Below, one piece after another: positions 1 to 16,600 of a stretch of 64,000 nt of DNA. Made by a program: the position numbers and the translations under genes. A model generated the notes under the pieces. The model did not search any database, had not been told where the DNA came from, and saw nothing but the letters and a program-made list of their open reading frames with translations. This DNA comes from Rhabditoides inermis. Taxonomy: Eukaryota; Nematoda; Chromadorea; Rhabditida; Rhabditidae. Location: NCBI GenBank assembly GCA_963966185.1, contig CAWZYM010000271.1, forward strand, positions 642,001 through 706,000, read 5' to 3'. Position 1 is the stretch's first letter. Each line of letters starts with the position of its first letter.

Positions 1-244
1 TATGCTTCCGGTCGCTGATTCGCTGAAAGTCCCGCTCACTAACCCCGCCCCCGTGCGCTCATTGGTTCGTGATGCGCGGGAGAGTGTGCGGGAGAGCGCG
101 ATAATGTGCTCACTGTTTGTGATATGCGTAGTCGTTCACGCGCGTTGTATTGTAGTTGTTATTGTTGTTGTTTGTTCTATCTGTTGATTTACTTCGAAAA
201 AACACTGATAGTTACTGTGAAACTAACAGTACAATAACATTAAT

Positions 245-700
245 ACATGTTCATCTCAATTCAACAAAAGCACATGCCTAAAACTATTATTTCTACACTA
301 AACTATAAACACAAACCTGTTTTCTCAAAACGATAACAAATACATTGACAATCAAATGCCAAGATGAATATACTATTGCACACACACATTCTATCACTCA
401 CATTCTATTAACACGTTTATCAAATGAGTCATCTATCAAAAAGCTCTTGTATTTGTGTACTGTATACATTCAAAAAAATTGAAAACATCATTGTAAACTA
501 AACGATTGTTCTATAGCTGTTAATTGATTTTCACAATGCTTTCATAAGAAATAAGAAAGTGTATTATATAGCCCTTATTAATAAATTATCGATAAAGTAT
601 ACGTTTCTACATATCGTTCGAAAGAGCAGGTTAGTGTTTATAGTTTAGTGTAGAAACAATAGTTTTATGCATGTGCTTTTGTTGAACTGAGATGAACCCA
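245..700. repeat. foldback (inverted-repeat) element
   Basis: The left arm at about 245-318 (from CATGTTCATCTCAATTCAAC) reappears as its reverse complement at about 632-699 (ending GTTGAACTGAGATGAAC). The arms are about 70 bases with a few mismatches, around an AT-rich centre. There is no coding potential, so this looks like a non-autonomous foldback or MITE-type element. I could not define a target-site duplication. Confidence 0.6.
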
Positions 701-2570
701 AACAGAGCTACTTTACGCTTGTACTTTTCAAAAGAGAATTCTTCTATGCTTCTTTTCTTGTATATCTAGTGCGGAGACGCGCGACAGCGCGCCGGAGCGT
801 TAGTCTCGTACTATTTTATTATTAGGGTGCACAACTTGTACAATCAAGCAACATTCCAATAATAGTATTTCATACCTTTGTTTCGAATAACTGCGGTGAT
901 GAGTGAAAGAGAAGAAAGAGGATGAGGTCGAAGATGAGGAAAAGGAGGACAAATATGATATTTCATAACGAGTGACGTCACTACTCCCCTTTATCTATTC
1001 CTCGTTTTTCATGTATATCTCGTATATCTCTCAAGAAATCCACTTCACAAATGTAGGTCCCGAACAATACTTAGTTCTTAAAGAAACTACTTAAAACGAA
1101 ACTTTGACCAAATCTTGACGAAACGAAAATTATATATTGCTACTACTGCAATGCATTGAGCAACCCAACATGTGTTAGTTTGGTGAAAATATGCCACGTG
1201 CTAACCTTCAAACTACTTGAAATGAGTGGCTCAATTGTACTTTGAAGTTTTGTTTGCTGTTTGCGCACCGTCTTGGTTTTTTTGTCTGCGCAACCTTTGT
1301 ATGACCGCGTCTGGAAAAATCGACTCGTAGTTTGTACTGTTTCCATTCATCTAGTAAGTTCTCTCGTTCGTTTTCAGTTGTCCACATTCAACACCGCGTC
1401 ATTGTCAAGTTTTTTTTCGTTTTCCGATTTGATGCCTTTTTATATTCAATTAACTTTTGAAATTGTGAATCATAGTTTTATCTTTCCTATTTTTGTGGTT
1501 TCTGTCGTGTTGTTCAAAATTGTGAAAAAAACAAACGATTTCTGAAGGATAGATAACTAAACTGTACTATATTCATGTGAGCTGTCTAGCAAACATTTGG
1601 AAATTTCATGCTGACACACTGTTCACACTGTACGAAAGTGTCGAGTGACAAACGATAAACGGAATTATTGGGCGAGAAAAAAAAGGCACCATAAAAACAA
1701 GCCCTGCTCCACTCATACTGCACTATGACTGCACACCAGTTCGGTGCAAACCAGACGTTTCGAAGGATCTCGAATGTGGAATAAGATGTAGGTTTAGAAA
1801 AACAATCAACAAGTTCCGTTCAAGTCAGTTTCATCCAGATTCATTCTTCAATATCTGTCTTCGAAACAACAAATATAATTCATGCGAATCATCGAACACC
1901 AATGGTTAACATACACTCTATAGCGTGTTGCCGAAATGGTCAACGCAGCCTGGAATATCACGAGTGATGAGGTGTGTCGAGCACTAGTTCGGGCCGTTCC
2001 ATTCTCCCGCCAGAGAGTGAGTGTGCACCGTCCGTCAGCGTTCGCCGATAAGGCGCGAGCCTAATCAGTCAAGCAGCGCGAGTACGTCTATATAACGCCC
2101 CCTACTCGCCTCACCACATTTGACCGTTTCGGAATCGGCTGTGTGCAACTAGTTTCCTCGTGTATTCCTGTTCGCAGAACCTAGATTGCACTATTAAGAA
2201 GAGAGAGAGGGAGGGAGAGAGAGAGAGCAGAGAGAGAGGCCGCATTGACGTGTTGCTCAGCGATTGAGATCTCTTTCCTGTTTACTCTCGAGTCATTCTC
2301 TAGTACTCGCTCTGTTTACCCATGTCCGTTTTCGGGAAGCGGTCGTTTGCTCAGCTGATGAGGCAATGTGTGTGTGTGTGCGTGTGTGTGCGTGACCAAG
2401 CCATATATATGTAGAAGGTGTTTTTCTCACCAATCTCTTTCTATCATCATCACCGCGCTTCTGTGCAACACCGAACTACTCTATTCAGTCACGTGGTTCG
2501 ACATGACGATATAGTCATTCCGTTGCTGTGTACACACACTGCTCTCAAGAGCTTCGCGCATCTCTATTCT

Positions 2571-2573
2571 CAG
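2571..2573 (+). promoter_or_regulatory. probable spliced-leader trans-splice acceptor for the beta-lactamase-like gene
   Basis: TCTCTATTCTCAG ends at 2573 with no in-frame exon upstream, and ATG follows after seven bases (ACGCACG). This spacing is typical of nematode mRNAs that receive a spliced leader. A conventional 5'UTR intron would look the same. Confidence 0.45.
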
Positions 2574-2580
2574 ACGCACG

Positions 2581-6559
<3,979 letters not shown>

Positions 6560-7463
6560 TCGACGGGAGACGCTTGGCAAACGTGCTTGTCTGATCGTGT
6601 TCGCTACGACGCTCGCACTTTCTGAGCACGCGTTGCGGCGAATGTGATGGGAGACGCGTTCATGTTGCGTTCTGTCGTGCCTTGCATCTGTGAGCTGCCC
6701 TAGATTGCCGGTATTTCGCGCATAGAGATTTGATGTTATGATGTCTATGAGGACGGGTATCTGATTGTACATAATCTGTGATAAAAGTGGATTTTTTGTT
6801 CACTGTTCTTATTGTTGTTGTTATATTGTATAGTAATGGGTTCGAATAGTTACGAAATAGCCGGCAAAAATTACACTTGACGTGAGGTACTTTCTTCTTT
6901 TTTCAAGGTAACCTACATTTTTGTGGAGGCACAAAAAAACTCTCAAGAGTTCCATTTCCTAGAGGTTGTTTGTGAGTTGGAGAGTGTGAGAGACTGTTGT
7001 GACAATTAATGTTGTTCTAGATACTATAGATTGGCGCGAGGAGATACTAATTGGCATGGAAGCAAAGGAAAACCCGGAGCTACACGTCAAGAATGGTACT
7101 CTAATGGTCCAGGAATGATTATCGATCAAGTATCGCCTTCCCACCACTAACCTCGTCAGCCTACCTGTCTTTTCCCGGCGTTAGCCTATGTATCTAGCAT
7201 CTTAGGCACTACTGTATGCTTCATATCATTATGATTGTGTTGTCATATTCAGATATAACGATTCCGGATAAACGATTGATTGATTGATACTATTCAGATA
7301 CAGTTCATGTTGTTCGCAAATTCAACTTCCCTATCCAACCAGACATTTGCATTCGAATAACACATTTATTACGTAGTAACAGGGAGGGAAGAATGTGAAT
7401 AAGTAGAGGGACACACAAGCTATGGGTGCGAGATCAATTGAATGGAAGAGTGATGGGAGGAGT
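6560..7463. other. intergenic region between convergent genes
   Basis: This is the 3' region of the beta-lactamase-like gene. No perfect AATAAA is seen, but GATAAA occurs near 6779-6784. The region includes a possible retroelement tail at 7030-7290. I see nothing else that looks coding. Confidence 0.5.
7030..7290 (+). mobile_element. possible retroelement 3' end
   Basis: The stretch ends GATTCCGGATAAACGATTGATTGATTGAT. This resembles the end of the non-LTR retrotransposon remnant at 39800-39838 (GATTCTGGATAAAC, then a repeated TTGATTTGAT tail). A short open frame upstream (7030-7119) ends in a stop. Only the tail similarity supports the call, so this may be a 5'-truncated copy of a related family. 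Confidence 0.3.
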
Positions 7464-8126
7464 CTACTTGCGTCCCTTGCCGATGCCCGCGTAGAAGGGG
7501 AACACTCGCGGCTGGCTCTGCTCCGACCGCAGCGCGCGCGCCTCCACGTCTGCAACAAGCTTACTAACGAAACGTATTATTCGTTTAGTACTTTCTAACT
7601 TAACAATACAGTTTGATGTCTAGGGTCCTAACTAAGATATCCTATCAGTTTCAAATCCGAGGGTGTGGCCTTAACGACTCTCCTCGTCAGTTACCACATG
7701 CCAATCTGTTATCCACGTGAAAGTACGATGACGTTACACAAACACCATAAAAATAATAGCTCACGTGATATGTGCATGATTGGATCACCATGTGAATATT
7801 ATATGAATACGGACAGCTGAACTCTTCGCGTGATAGTTATTGCTGTATGAGTGTTGTGTTCTATGAATGAAGTTATGAAGTCGATGGTTATCGACCGATT
7901 AGTCATACTCCATTCGCCGCAAAAACCCACCTTCATCTTAGGTTCCCTGAGAGTGGTTTTGTTTGTCACGATCATGTTTGCTATTTCGAATAAACATTTG
8001 AATTTTTGAATTCTGTTTTCGAATTTTTGAATTTTTTTAGTTTTTCGATGCGTTCACCTTCATCGTAGAGAGCGCGCACGCCTCGCTCCAACGGCTCCGA
8101 GAGAACACTGCAAACACAAGTTTACT

Positions 8127-8174
<48 letters not shown>

Positions 8175-8288
8175 CGTTACTGACTGGTCCCTGTTTCTGT
8201 AGAAGCGCAGTCGCCGCTCCGCTGGCGACATGGCGGCGACGGCAAGCAAGACAGCGAGGAGTGCGACGAGGATGCGAAGTGAGTGCAT
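7464..8288 (-). CDS. secreted peptide precursor, 79 residues, 3 exons
   Basis: Exons on the minus strand: 8288-8185, 8107-8058, 7549-7464. Donors are GTCAGT and GTGAAC, acceptors are TTTGCAG and GTTGCAG, and phases agree, ending in TAG. Residues 1-19 make a clear signal peptide (MHSLRILVALLAVLLAVAA). The mature part is short, charged and cysteine-free, with basic sites (an Arg-Arg after about residue 24) and the C-terminus VFPFYAGIGKGRK. The Gly followed by basic residues there is the layout of an amidated neuropeptide. A splice acceptor (GTTCCAG) ends 11 bases before ATG. I do not recognise the family; a neuropeptide-like protein or other secreted peptide is plausible. The intron between exons 1 and 2 carries (GA)n, which is (CT)n in the sense direction. 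Confidence 0.65.
7617..7687. mobile_element. solo terminal fragment of the foldback family
   Basis: GGGTCCTAACTAAGATATCC at about 7623-7642, followed by a diverged TCCGAGGGTGTGGCC...CTCCTCG, matches the right-hand terminus of the foldback elements at 24275-25038 and 27644-28421. No matching left end or tRNA-like arm is seen, so this is an old, truncated copy downstream of exon 2 of the peptide gene, within its intron. Confidence 0.6.
8131..8171. repeat. (GA)n microsatellite
   Basis: About 40 bases of pure GA lie in the first intron of the minus-strand peptide gene, reading (CT)n in the sense direction. Confidence 0.95.
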
Positions 8289-8536
8289 GGCGGAAGAGGC
8301 TGGAACGAGGATACTATTCCATCATTGCCGAGAGAAAAAAACACCAACGCGCACATACTACATGCAGACAAGACTACTGAAAAGTCGAGAGCGAAAAGTT
8401 TTGACCGATTATTAGTGGAAGTGGAATGGAAAATGGAATAAACCAAGAAAAAGAGTATCTACTTGACAAACGCAAAAAAAAGAGTAATTGTCGAATGTGT
8501 GCAAAAACGAATTGTGCATTCATGGCATTTTCGGTC

Positions 8537-8576
8537 TATATTAGACAGGTGTAAAGTATATTAGACAGGTGTAAAG
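8537..8576. repeat. 20-bp tandem duplication
   Basis: TATATTAGACAGGTGTAAAG occurs twice, directly adjacent, upstream of the peptide gene. Confidence 0.9.
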
Positions 8577-9647
8577 TAGTGACAGATTACTGTATGCAAT
8601 ATTACGTTCACGTCATGAAAGGAACTTATCAAAAAGCTAGAGACTATTAAGATCAAGTTATTTAAGATGCCAAAAATTTGCGTCAAAGATATAAAATTGT
8701 ACGGATTCACCCGGCTGAAGTGAGTGACACACAATATACAGAGTGAAAGAAATGAGACTGATGAGAAAGTGGAGGCGAAGCGAGGGTGGGAGTGGTTATG
8801 AGTAAGACCATAAACTCATTTTCGATTAACTAAGTAAACGGAGTGACTTTCACTTTACATCACTTTACATCTAATCATACATGTACGTGCGTTACACAAT
8901 GTCCCGCACTGTCCCGCAGTAATAACAATGCAGTTTTATCTTATTTACAAGTTCACTGTATATTGGCATGCGTGAGTCGAAATGGTAACTCGCGTGTTTC
9001 TATATATGTAGCTCATACAAATGACTCATTATATGCTTTCGAGTTGAAGTAACTACAATGTATACTTGTCAGAGAAACAACTCATGTGTGGGCACAGAGG
9101 ATATAAAACGTGTGTGTGTGCGTCAATAATTCCTGACCACTGATCACCTTATCGCTCATCATAAACAGTTTTCTTGCAAGTCGCCACAACCGCCGCCGTC
9201 GCCGCACTCTTATACCCACGTATCAGTGACCCCCCCCCCCCTCTCTCTCACTCGCCAGCCACCCGCGATCAATAGTGACCTCTGTGTTTCGCGCGCCAAA
9301 AGAACGGCTGACCGCATCTCTCTCACTCTGCGGTGATCGCTCACAACACAGCTGAAAGCGGCGCGGCCGGCCCTTGCATCAGCCGTGTGATTTGATAAGA
9401 TCACCCGCATTTATCATTGTCCGCGCGCATGTATTCTCGTCCGCCGATGCATGTGCCTATTGACCGGCTGTCTCGTTCGTTGTTTTCTTTGGAATCACCG
9501 CCAGTGTTGCTATCAAAGCGTCCATTCGTTTTCGCCGTTTTTCGTTTTCGCCATTAGTTTTCGCCGTTTCCGCAGTTTTCATAGTTTTCGCTATCAGTTG
9601 CCGCAGACTGAATGACTGTCGCATCGCTGTCTATACTAACGATGTTG

Positions 9648-9650
9648 CAG
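9648..9650 (+). promoter_or_regulatory. probable trans-splice acceptor of the 5-oxoprolinase gene
   Basis: A branch-like ACTAAC is followed by GATGTTGCAG ending at 9650, and the start codon follows after four bases (CCAT). No coding exon precedes it, so a spliced leader is the simplest explanation; a cis-spliced 5'UTR exon is possible. Confidence 0.5.
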
Positions 9651-9654
9651 CCAT

Positions 9655-12600
9655 ATGTCGGGCTATGGGTTCGCGGTCGACCGCGGCGGCACCTTCACCG
9701 ACGTGTGCGTCTTCCGGCCGGACGGCACCACGCGGTGCGTTTTGCTTGTGTGGCTAGTTTTGCGATAGAATTGCACGGAGGACGTTTTGCATGTGTTGCG
9801 TTTTGTTGTGTCCGTTAGGGTAGGGCCTGTCGAATGCCTTTCAGCGTGCTGAAGCTGCTGTCGGAGGACCCGTCCAACTACGCGGACGCGCCCACCGAGG
9901 CGATCCGCCGCGTGCTGCAGGAGGAGACCGGAAAGACCATCCCCAAGGGCACACCCATTCCCACAGGTGAGTGCGCTTCGACTGTTTTTGCGTGCTTGCG
10001 TGCGGAATGTGACCGGTAGCCAGTTACGTTTTACGTTGCGATTGGTGGTTTGTGGTTAACGCTTGTCACGAACTCGTATTGTATTTATGAGTTTGGTCAG
10101 ACGACATTGCGTGGCTGCGCATGGGCACGACGGTGGCGACGAACGCGCTGCTGGAGAGGAAGGGCGAGCCGACCGCCCTGCTAGTCACTCAGGGATTCAA
10201 GGGTGGGTCGCTCACGAAGAGAACGAGAAGCTGGTGTCTGTATCCGAATGAGAGTTTACTACTGACTGCTGGGTGTAGATTGAGTGCATGTGTGAGGGGT
10301 CGATTCGATATCTACGGCTATTGAGCCGAGTAGTGGTAGTGAGTGTGAGTGTGAGTAAGCGGGAGTGTGCGAGGTGTCGCGCATGGCTTGAACGACCCAC
10401 CTGATCGGCTTTTGCAGACCTACTCTTTATCGGCAACCAGTCGCGTCCGCGCATCTTTGATTTCGACATCAAGATTCCCGAGGTATTTTTCCGATGTGCA
10501 AATTCTTCTATTGTAATCTTAGAATTACAGTAAAGATCTAAAATTATCCCAAGATTTTAGATCAAAGCGGATCAAATAATTCTCCTACCGTAATCCTCGC
10601 ACGCAAATCATTCTCCTACCGTAATCCTCGCACGCAAATCATTCTCCTCTCGTATTCCTCGGCAAGGAAGAAAAGCGACTCTTTCTAGGTGCTCTACTCT
10701 TCGGTGCACGAAGTGACGGAGCGCGTCGTGCCGGCCGACGCGAGCTGTGCTCCCCTCGCGGGAAAGCGCGTCGACACCGCCACTAATGGAAACAAGGTCG
10801 AACATTTTTTGTTGTTAAGAAATCACAGATGCAGTGGCATGCATTACTCAGAAAAAAACGGTGATTCGAAATGCGGCGCGATATTTTGCGACGACAATAT
10901 GAAGAGGTGCTGCAGATTGAGTGGACTTTGAAATATGACCATGTGGTGACAGGACAGGATGAACAATGAGCATATGCGATGAGGGTGCGTCAATCAAGTG
11001 GGCGAGTGAATATAAAAAAAAAATACTTTTCCGCCGCCGCGGGGTCCATATAGAGAGACAAGAGACTACTTTATATGTCTTTTGATGAATACCTACCAGT
11101 AGATTGGTATGCGCGGGAAGGGGGGCGGGGGCGTAGAGCAAGACACACACAAACAAAAGAGTCTTGACATTAAAGAATATTTGCGACCATAAGATTGAAG
11201 TGTACGTGATGAATAGCGACTAATTATCACGTTGATATTGGCGGTATGGCGGTCAACATAGGCGCTTTGAAAAGTGTGTAAATTGTCCTTTTAATTTTTG
11301 TAAGCGCTTTCATAGATCCTGGCTGAATTAGGTTTAATTATGAAATAAAAGTAGAAATGCTTCCTGTTACGGTTCGAGTAATACATCGTTCTTCGAAATT
11401 TTTGCAAAAGAGCACGTGTTGCGGGGATAGAGCAGAGGAAGACGGAGCGTCTGTCAACGTGCAGCCATGGAGCATAACAAAATAGGTTAGGTGGTAAAAA
11501 CACCGTATTTCGAGCTACAAGCGAGATAAATAGACAACTATTGCTTTAACGCTTGTCGGCGCGATCAGGTATTGTGGGTTTTTGACACGTTGGTATGGAT
11601 TATAACAAGTGTGAAGATGGTGATCGATACGGAGCTGGACGAGTGCTCGCTGCGCCGGGAGTTGGAGGCGATCAAACAGAAGGGAATCAACTCGATCGCC
11701 GTTCTCCTACTCCACTCTTACATGTGAGCCACCAGCCACCTTTTTCACTGGAACTTTTAATCAGAACGTCCTCACTTCAAAAGTTAGTGATTGATTAATC
11801 CTCCACTTTTGTTGGTTAACGATGAACATCACTGACTTCTGGTATGCTCCAAATCCTGCTGTCATTCAGTGAAGAATACTATGAAGCGAAAGAAAAAAAA
11901 GAGTGAAAACTTCAATAGGTTCATCGAACATCTAATTGGTGAGAAATGTGAGAAATGCTCACAAACTAACATGGAGTGTCGTTTAGGTCACAGAAGCCGA
12001 TGGTGACCAAACTGATATCAGAGATACCTTAGGAGGTCACTAGTCGAAAACCGTTTTCAAGTCCACATGACCGGCCATACGTTTCCGAGATATTACATTT
12101 CAAATTTTGGAGCGAAACCGTGTGGATTGCTTTTGCGGCCTGTCATTCTATTTGCGCGAGCTGTGAAACAGCGGCGGTAGCCTAGTGGATAGAGCGGTCG
12201 TCTGTCAAGCGGTAGGCTGTCGGTTCGGACCCTGTCGACGCATTTCATTTTGCCAATTCTCTCCGGACTTGTACTTTTGGTAACAATAAGGCAGTTGGTA
12301 GAAAACTCTTCTCATCGTTTTTTTTTTCAAATGGAACGGTCATTTGTATTGTTGAGGGCTAATAACAAAATGTTTGCGATCTTTAAACTTTATTCTCAAA
12401 AATTTCGAAAAATAATACCGACGAAGGATTCCACACCTCATCACGCGTGACTCCAACCATTCGAACAAAAAAGTACAAGTCCGGAGAGAATTGGCAAAAT
12501 GAAATGCGTCGACAGAGTCCGAACAGCCTGCCGCTTAGACAGACGACCGCTCTATCCACTGGGCCACCGCCGCTGTTTCACAGCTCGCGCGAATAGAATG

Positions 12601-13571
12601 ACAGGCCGCAAAAGCAATCCACACGGTTTAGCTCCAAATTTTGAAACGTAAATATCTCGAAACGTATGTCCGGTCATGTGGATTTGAAAACGGTTTTCGA
12701 CTTGTGACCCCCTAGGGTATCTCTGACATCAGTTTGGTCACCATCGCTTCTGTGACCTAAACGACACTCCATGTAAGTGATAGAATAAGACAATATCTGT
12801 GTGACGTAGTGAGAAAAAACTTTACCCTTATTAATCCTTATTTATTTACCAGTCAGTTTTGCTTTATAATATTTCGAGAAAAAATGTATCTAATAAAAAA
12901 TCTAATTTTATCAGAATGTGTCTTCAACATGTTTTGTAAGAATTGATAGTAGCGCTTTGGAGTGCGTTAATTGTAAAAGAGGTGGAATAGAACATTGTCT
13001 TATGTTTACCGAACTGTGCCAAACATCATAAATAGATGGAAAGAAAGAAGGACCTTGCAACTACTTCTCTTTCTCTTTCTCTTTCTCTTTCTCTTTCTCT
13101 TTCTCTTTCTCTTTCTCTTTCCTCTTTCTCTTTCTCTTTCTCTTTCCTCTTTTCTCTTTCTCTCTTTCTCTTTCTCTTTCTCTTTCTCTTTCTCTTTCTC
13201 TTTCTCTTTCTCTTTCTCTTTCTCTTTCTCTTTCTCTTTCTCTTTCTCTTTCTCTTTCTCTTTCTCTTTCTCTTTCTCTTTCTCTTTCCTCTTTCTCTTT
13301 CTCTTTCTCTTTCTCTTTCTCTTTCTCTTTCTCTTTCTCTTTCTCTTTCCTCTTTCCCTTTCTCTTTCTCTTTCTCTTTCTCTTTCTCTTTCTCTTTCTC
13401 TTTCTCTTTCTCTTTCTCCTTTCTCTTTCTCTTTCTCTTTCTCTTTCTCTTTCTCTTCTCTTTCTCTTTCTCTTTCTCTTTCTCTTTCTCTTTCTCTTTC
13501 TCTTTCTCTTTCTCTTTCTCTTTCTCTTTCTCTTTCTCTTTCTCTTTCTCTTTTCTCTTTCTCTTTCTCTT

Positions 13572-13602
<31 letters not shown>

Positions 13603-16600
13603 TTCTCTTTCTCTTTTCTCTTTCTCTTTCTCTTTCTCTTTCTCTTTCTCTTTCTCTTTCTCTTTCCTTCTTTCTCTTTCTCTTTTCTCTTTCCTCTTTC
13701 TCTTTCTCTTTCTCTTTCTCTTTCTCTTTCTCTTTCTCTTTCTCTTTCTCTTTCTCTTTCTCTTTCTCTTTCTCTTTCTCTTTCTCTTTCTCTTTCTCTT
13801 TCTCTTTCTCTTTCTCTTTCTCTTTCTCTTTCTCTTTCTCTTTCTCTTTCTCTTTTCCTCTTTCTCTTTCTCTTTCTCTTTCTCTTTCTCTTTCTCTTTC
13901 TCTTTCTCTTTCTCTTTCTCTTCTCTTTCTCTTTCTCTTTCTCTTTCTCTTTCTCTTTCTCTTTCTCTTTCTCTTTCTCTTTCTCTTTCTCTTTCTCTTT
14001 CGAGAGAGAAAGAGAGAGAGGAGTGTGAAAGCAGGGAATGAATATATAAAACAACTAAGTTCGTTAAGAAAAATCTCCATGGAATGCACTTGTTTCGAAA
14101 ATAAGACAACAGAGTGCGTGTTCAGCTACCCGTCGCACGAGCTGGCTGTGGAGCGGGTGGCGCGCGAGCTCGGCTTCCCGCACGTCTCCCTCTCCCACCG
14201 AGTCATGCCCATGATCAAGGCCGTCCCGCGCGGATTCACTGGTCAGTGCCTTCTCACACCGCACTCTCTCACTTTTACTCCTTTCTCAAAGTGTCCCGGC
14301 AATTAGTCTTGGTATCGCAAAGTACGCACTTGACAACTCGACTGTGCTGGACCACTTGTTGTCGCTGTTTTTTTCTCGTGGAGGTTTGAGAAGTGGCTGC
14401 TTGTTGGCGATTGCGTTGCAAGCAAGCAAACTTCAACGTCGGTCATGGACATTTACATAACGTTGTTGTAGCGGATTTGTGTCGAACCCTACGGTACCTC
14501 ATGAGTTGCAGTGTGTGCGGACGCGTACCTGACGCCGAAGATCAGCGAGTATCTGCGTGGCTTCCGCGCCGGCTTCGCGCGCGGCACGCAGGGACTGCGC
14601 GTACACTTTATGCAGAGCGACGGCGGACTGTGTCATGTCGACAGGTGAGACCGGTGGATAGCCACATGACTGTGACGAGAGACCGGCTGGGTTGTGATCG
14701 GTCTCTTTGGATCTCGAGACTTGTTCGTAGGCATTCGAAGCATTTGTAAAGTTATGTTCCGGCGTGTTTCAAAGCATTTGGGAGTGTTTTTGGAATAACT
14801 TTTTTAATGTTACAACCTTTTTTTGTATTTCGTTCTGTTGCCAGTGAGAAGTGGAGTACACGGAGAAATAAAGCGCGATGATTTTTTTTTGATATTTCAA
14901 TCGGCACACTTGCGTTGGCGACTTGCGAAAGCTGATTTCTTATTATCACCACACTTGCGACATGTAATTGCCAGCGCACTGAATAGACTGACGAATAGGG
15001 GAGAGCGTGCAAAATTCGAGCATTGTGTGTCTGTGTGGTCAGCCGAACACGTCGGCTGGTGATTACCAAAAAAACAACATTTGAATGACAATGTTTTCTG
15101 GCAACATACATTCGTACATATGGGAATAATGGCGCGTGACGCCTAAAACCTGTTTTTCACTTCATCTACCGATATTTGCATAGAAATAGAAAAAAATATG
15201 ACACACAGTAATACCACAATATGAGGAAAGGCTTCTCGGACGAAAAGGGGTCTTCAGCTGCAATTATTGAAACTCTTTCTGTAATTGGAAGCTAGTAGAA
15301 GGAAGTCTATAATGAGAAAGACAAAGTAATTGCAAGGAGAGGAACCGGCGTTCAGCCTCATTGCGGGTGGAGCAAATGACCCTCTCGCGGCGCGGGGCGA
15401 GCGAAAATGGGGAGATAATGCTTTGCAATGGGCACATGCATATTTCACGCGGAGGCGTGTTATTACTTTTCCTTTTGACGCGGCGGAAAATTGCGCACAC
15501 ACATTTTGTGAATAGCGCCTGTGCGTCCAATCGTCCATATATACTTGATGGGCAACAGCAATGAGTTATACCTAGAAAACGGAATTGCGTTGCGTATTAA
15601 TCGAGTCGCAGATGAATTATTCGAGAGCGGTCACACATTGTCACTCTCACTAGACTAAATTATGCTCCGTAATGACTTGTAACCTCGAATTAAGTTGACA
15701 TTGAAACAAAAAAAAAACATGAACAATAACTCAATAACCCCCGCGTGCTGACAGCTTCTGCGGGTCTCGCGCGATTCTGTCTGGACCGGCGGGGGGCGTG
15801 GTGGGCATTGCGCGGACTGCCTACGACGGGGCGACGAGGCGGCCGGTGATCGGATTCGACATGGGCGGCACCAGCACCGACGTGAGTCCATCTATAGTTC
15901 TTTGCTCGCAATAAGTTGCGCGCAGTGGGGTAGATCAGAGGAAGACGGAGAGTCAGCTCTCGGCAATAGCGCGCAAAACAAGAGAGGCAGACGGTTATGG
16001 CACCGTATTCGAACTGCAAGCGAGGTAGATCGAAAACTATCGCTCTGGCGCAGAGTATATGTCATGTCATGCACGGATACGGAGTGATTGAGACTTGATC
16101 GGTAAATGGATGAACGTTGGGTTTTTAGACCACTATGGCTGCAATTGTTTTCGTTACTAAAATTTGTAACGCTACGCTACTGCGTAGTGTAATGTTTTGT
16201 ATGAAAGTGTATGTATGGGCAATTGATAATCAATCGCGAATATTTGATAGCGTGGCTAGCACGTGTTCCATATTTTTGTCATTCTCATTCACATTGTTGT
16301 CGGTTTCACGTAAGAAATTCAAATTATCAAGAATACTAGAAATGTTTGGCAGCGTTTTCGGGTGTGTATAAATATCTGAGCAGCGTACCAATGTCTATGA
16401 AGACCATTTCCGCGAAAGTAAACGGGAAAACACAAAAACAACACGAAAACGTGGGGGGAGAATACGTAATACGATTGCGTAGCTTTTCAGGTGTGTCGCT
16501 TTTCGGGCGACTTTGAGCATGTGATGGAGACGACTACCGCCGGCTGCACCATTCAGGCACCGCAGGTGTTTCGACGTGTTAAAATCATGAAAGACAAGTG

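Larger units (their letters stand above)
1..2580. other. upstream region without a recognised gene
   Basis: I see no exon series with coding-like composition here. The first 190 bases are GC-rich and then the DNA becomes AT-rich. A foldback repeat lies at about 245-700, a GA tract at 2196-2240 and a short TG tract at 2367-2396. A pyrimidine-rich splice acceptor ends at 2573, seven bases before the start codon of the next gene, so the last part is probably outron or 5' leader. The promoter cannot be placed from sequence alone. Confidence 0.5.
8303..9654. other. divergent intergenic region
   Basis: The DNA between the minus-strand peptide gene and the plus-strand 5-oxoprolinase gene probably holds both promoters. 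It contains a 20-bp perfect tandem duplication at 8537-8576 and a C-rich plus CT tract at 9229-9250. Several TATATA-type strings are present, but none is convincing as a core promoter. No exon was recognised. Confidence 0.5.

Noticed and set aside
11569..11616. Longer version of 5-oxoprolinase exon 6 starting after GCGATCAG
   Set aside because: The frame stays open, but the extra 16 residues ([10 protein letters not shown] and so on) do not look like the family at this place; the start at 11617 fits better. Not excluded.
12995..14109. Ser/Phe/Leu-rich and Lys/Glu/Arg-rich proteins of about 340-370 residues
   Set aside because: They are translations of the CTTTCT repeat inside an intron of 5-oxoprolinase.
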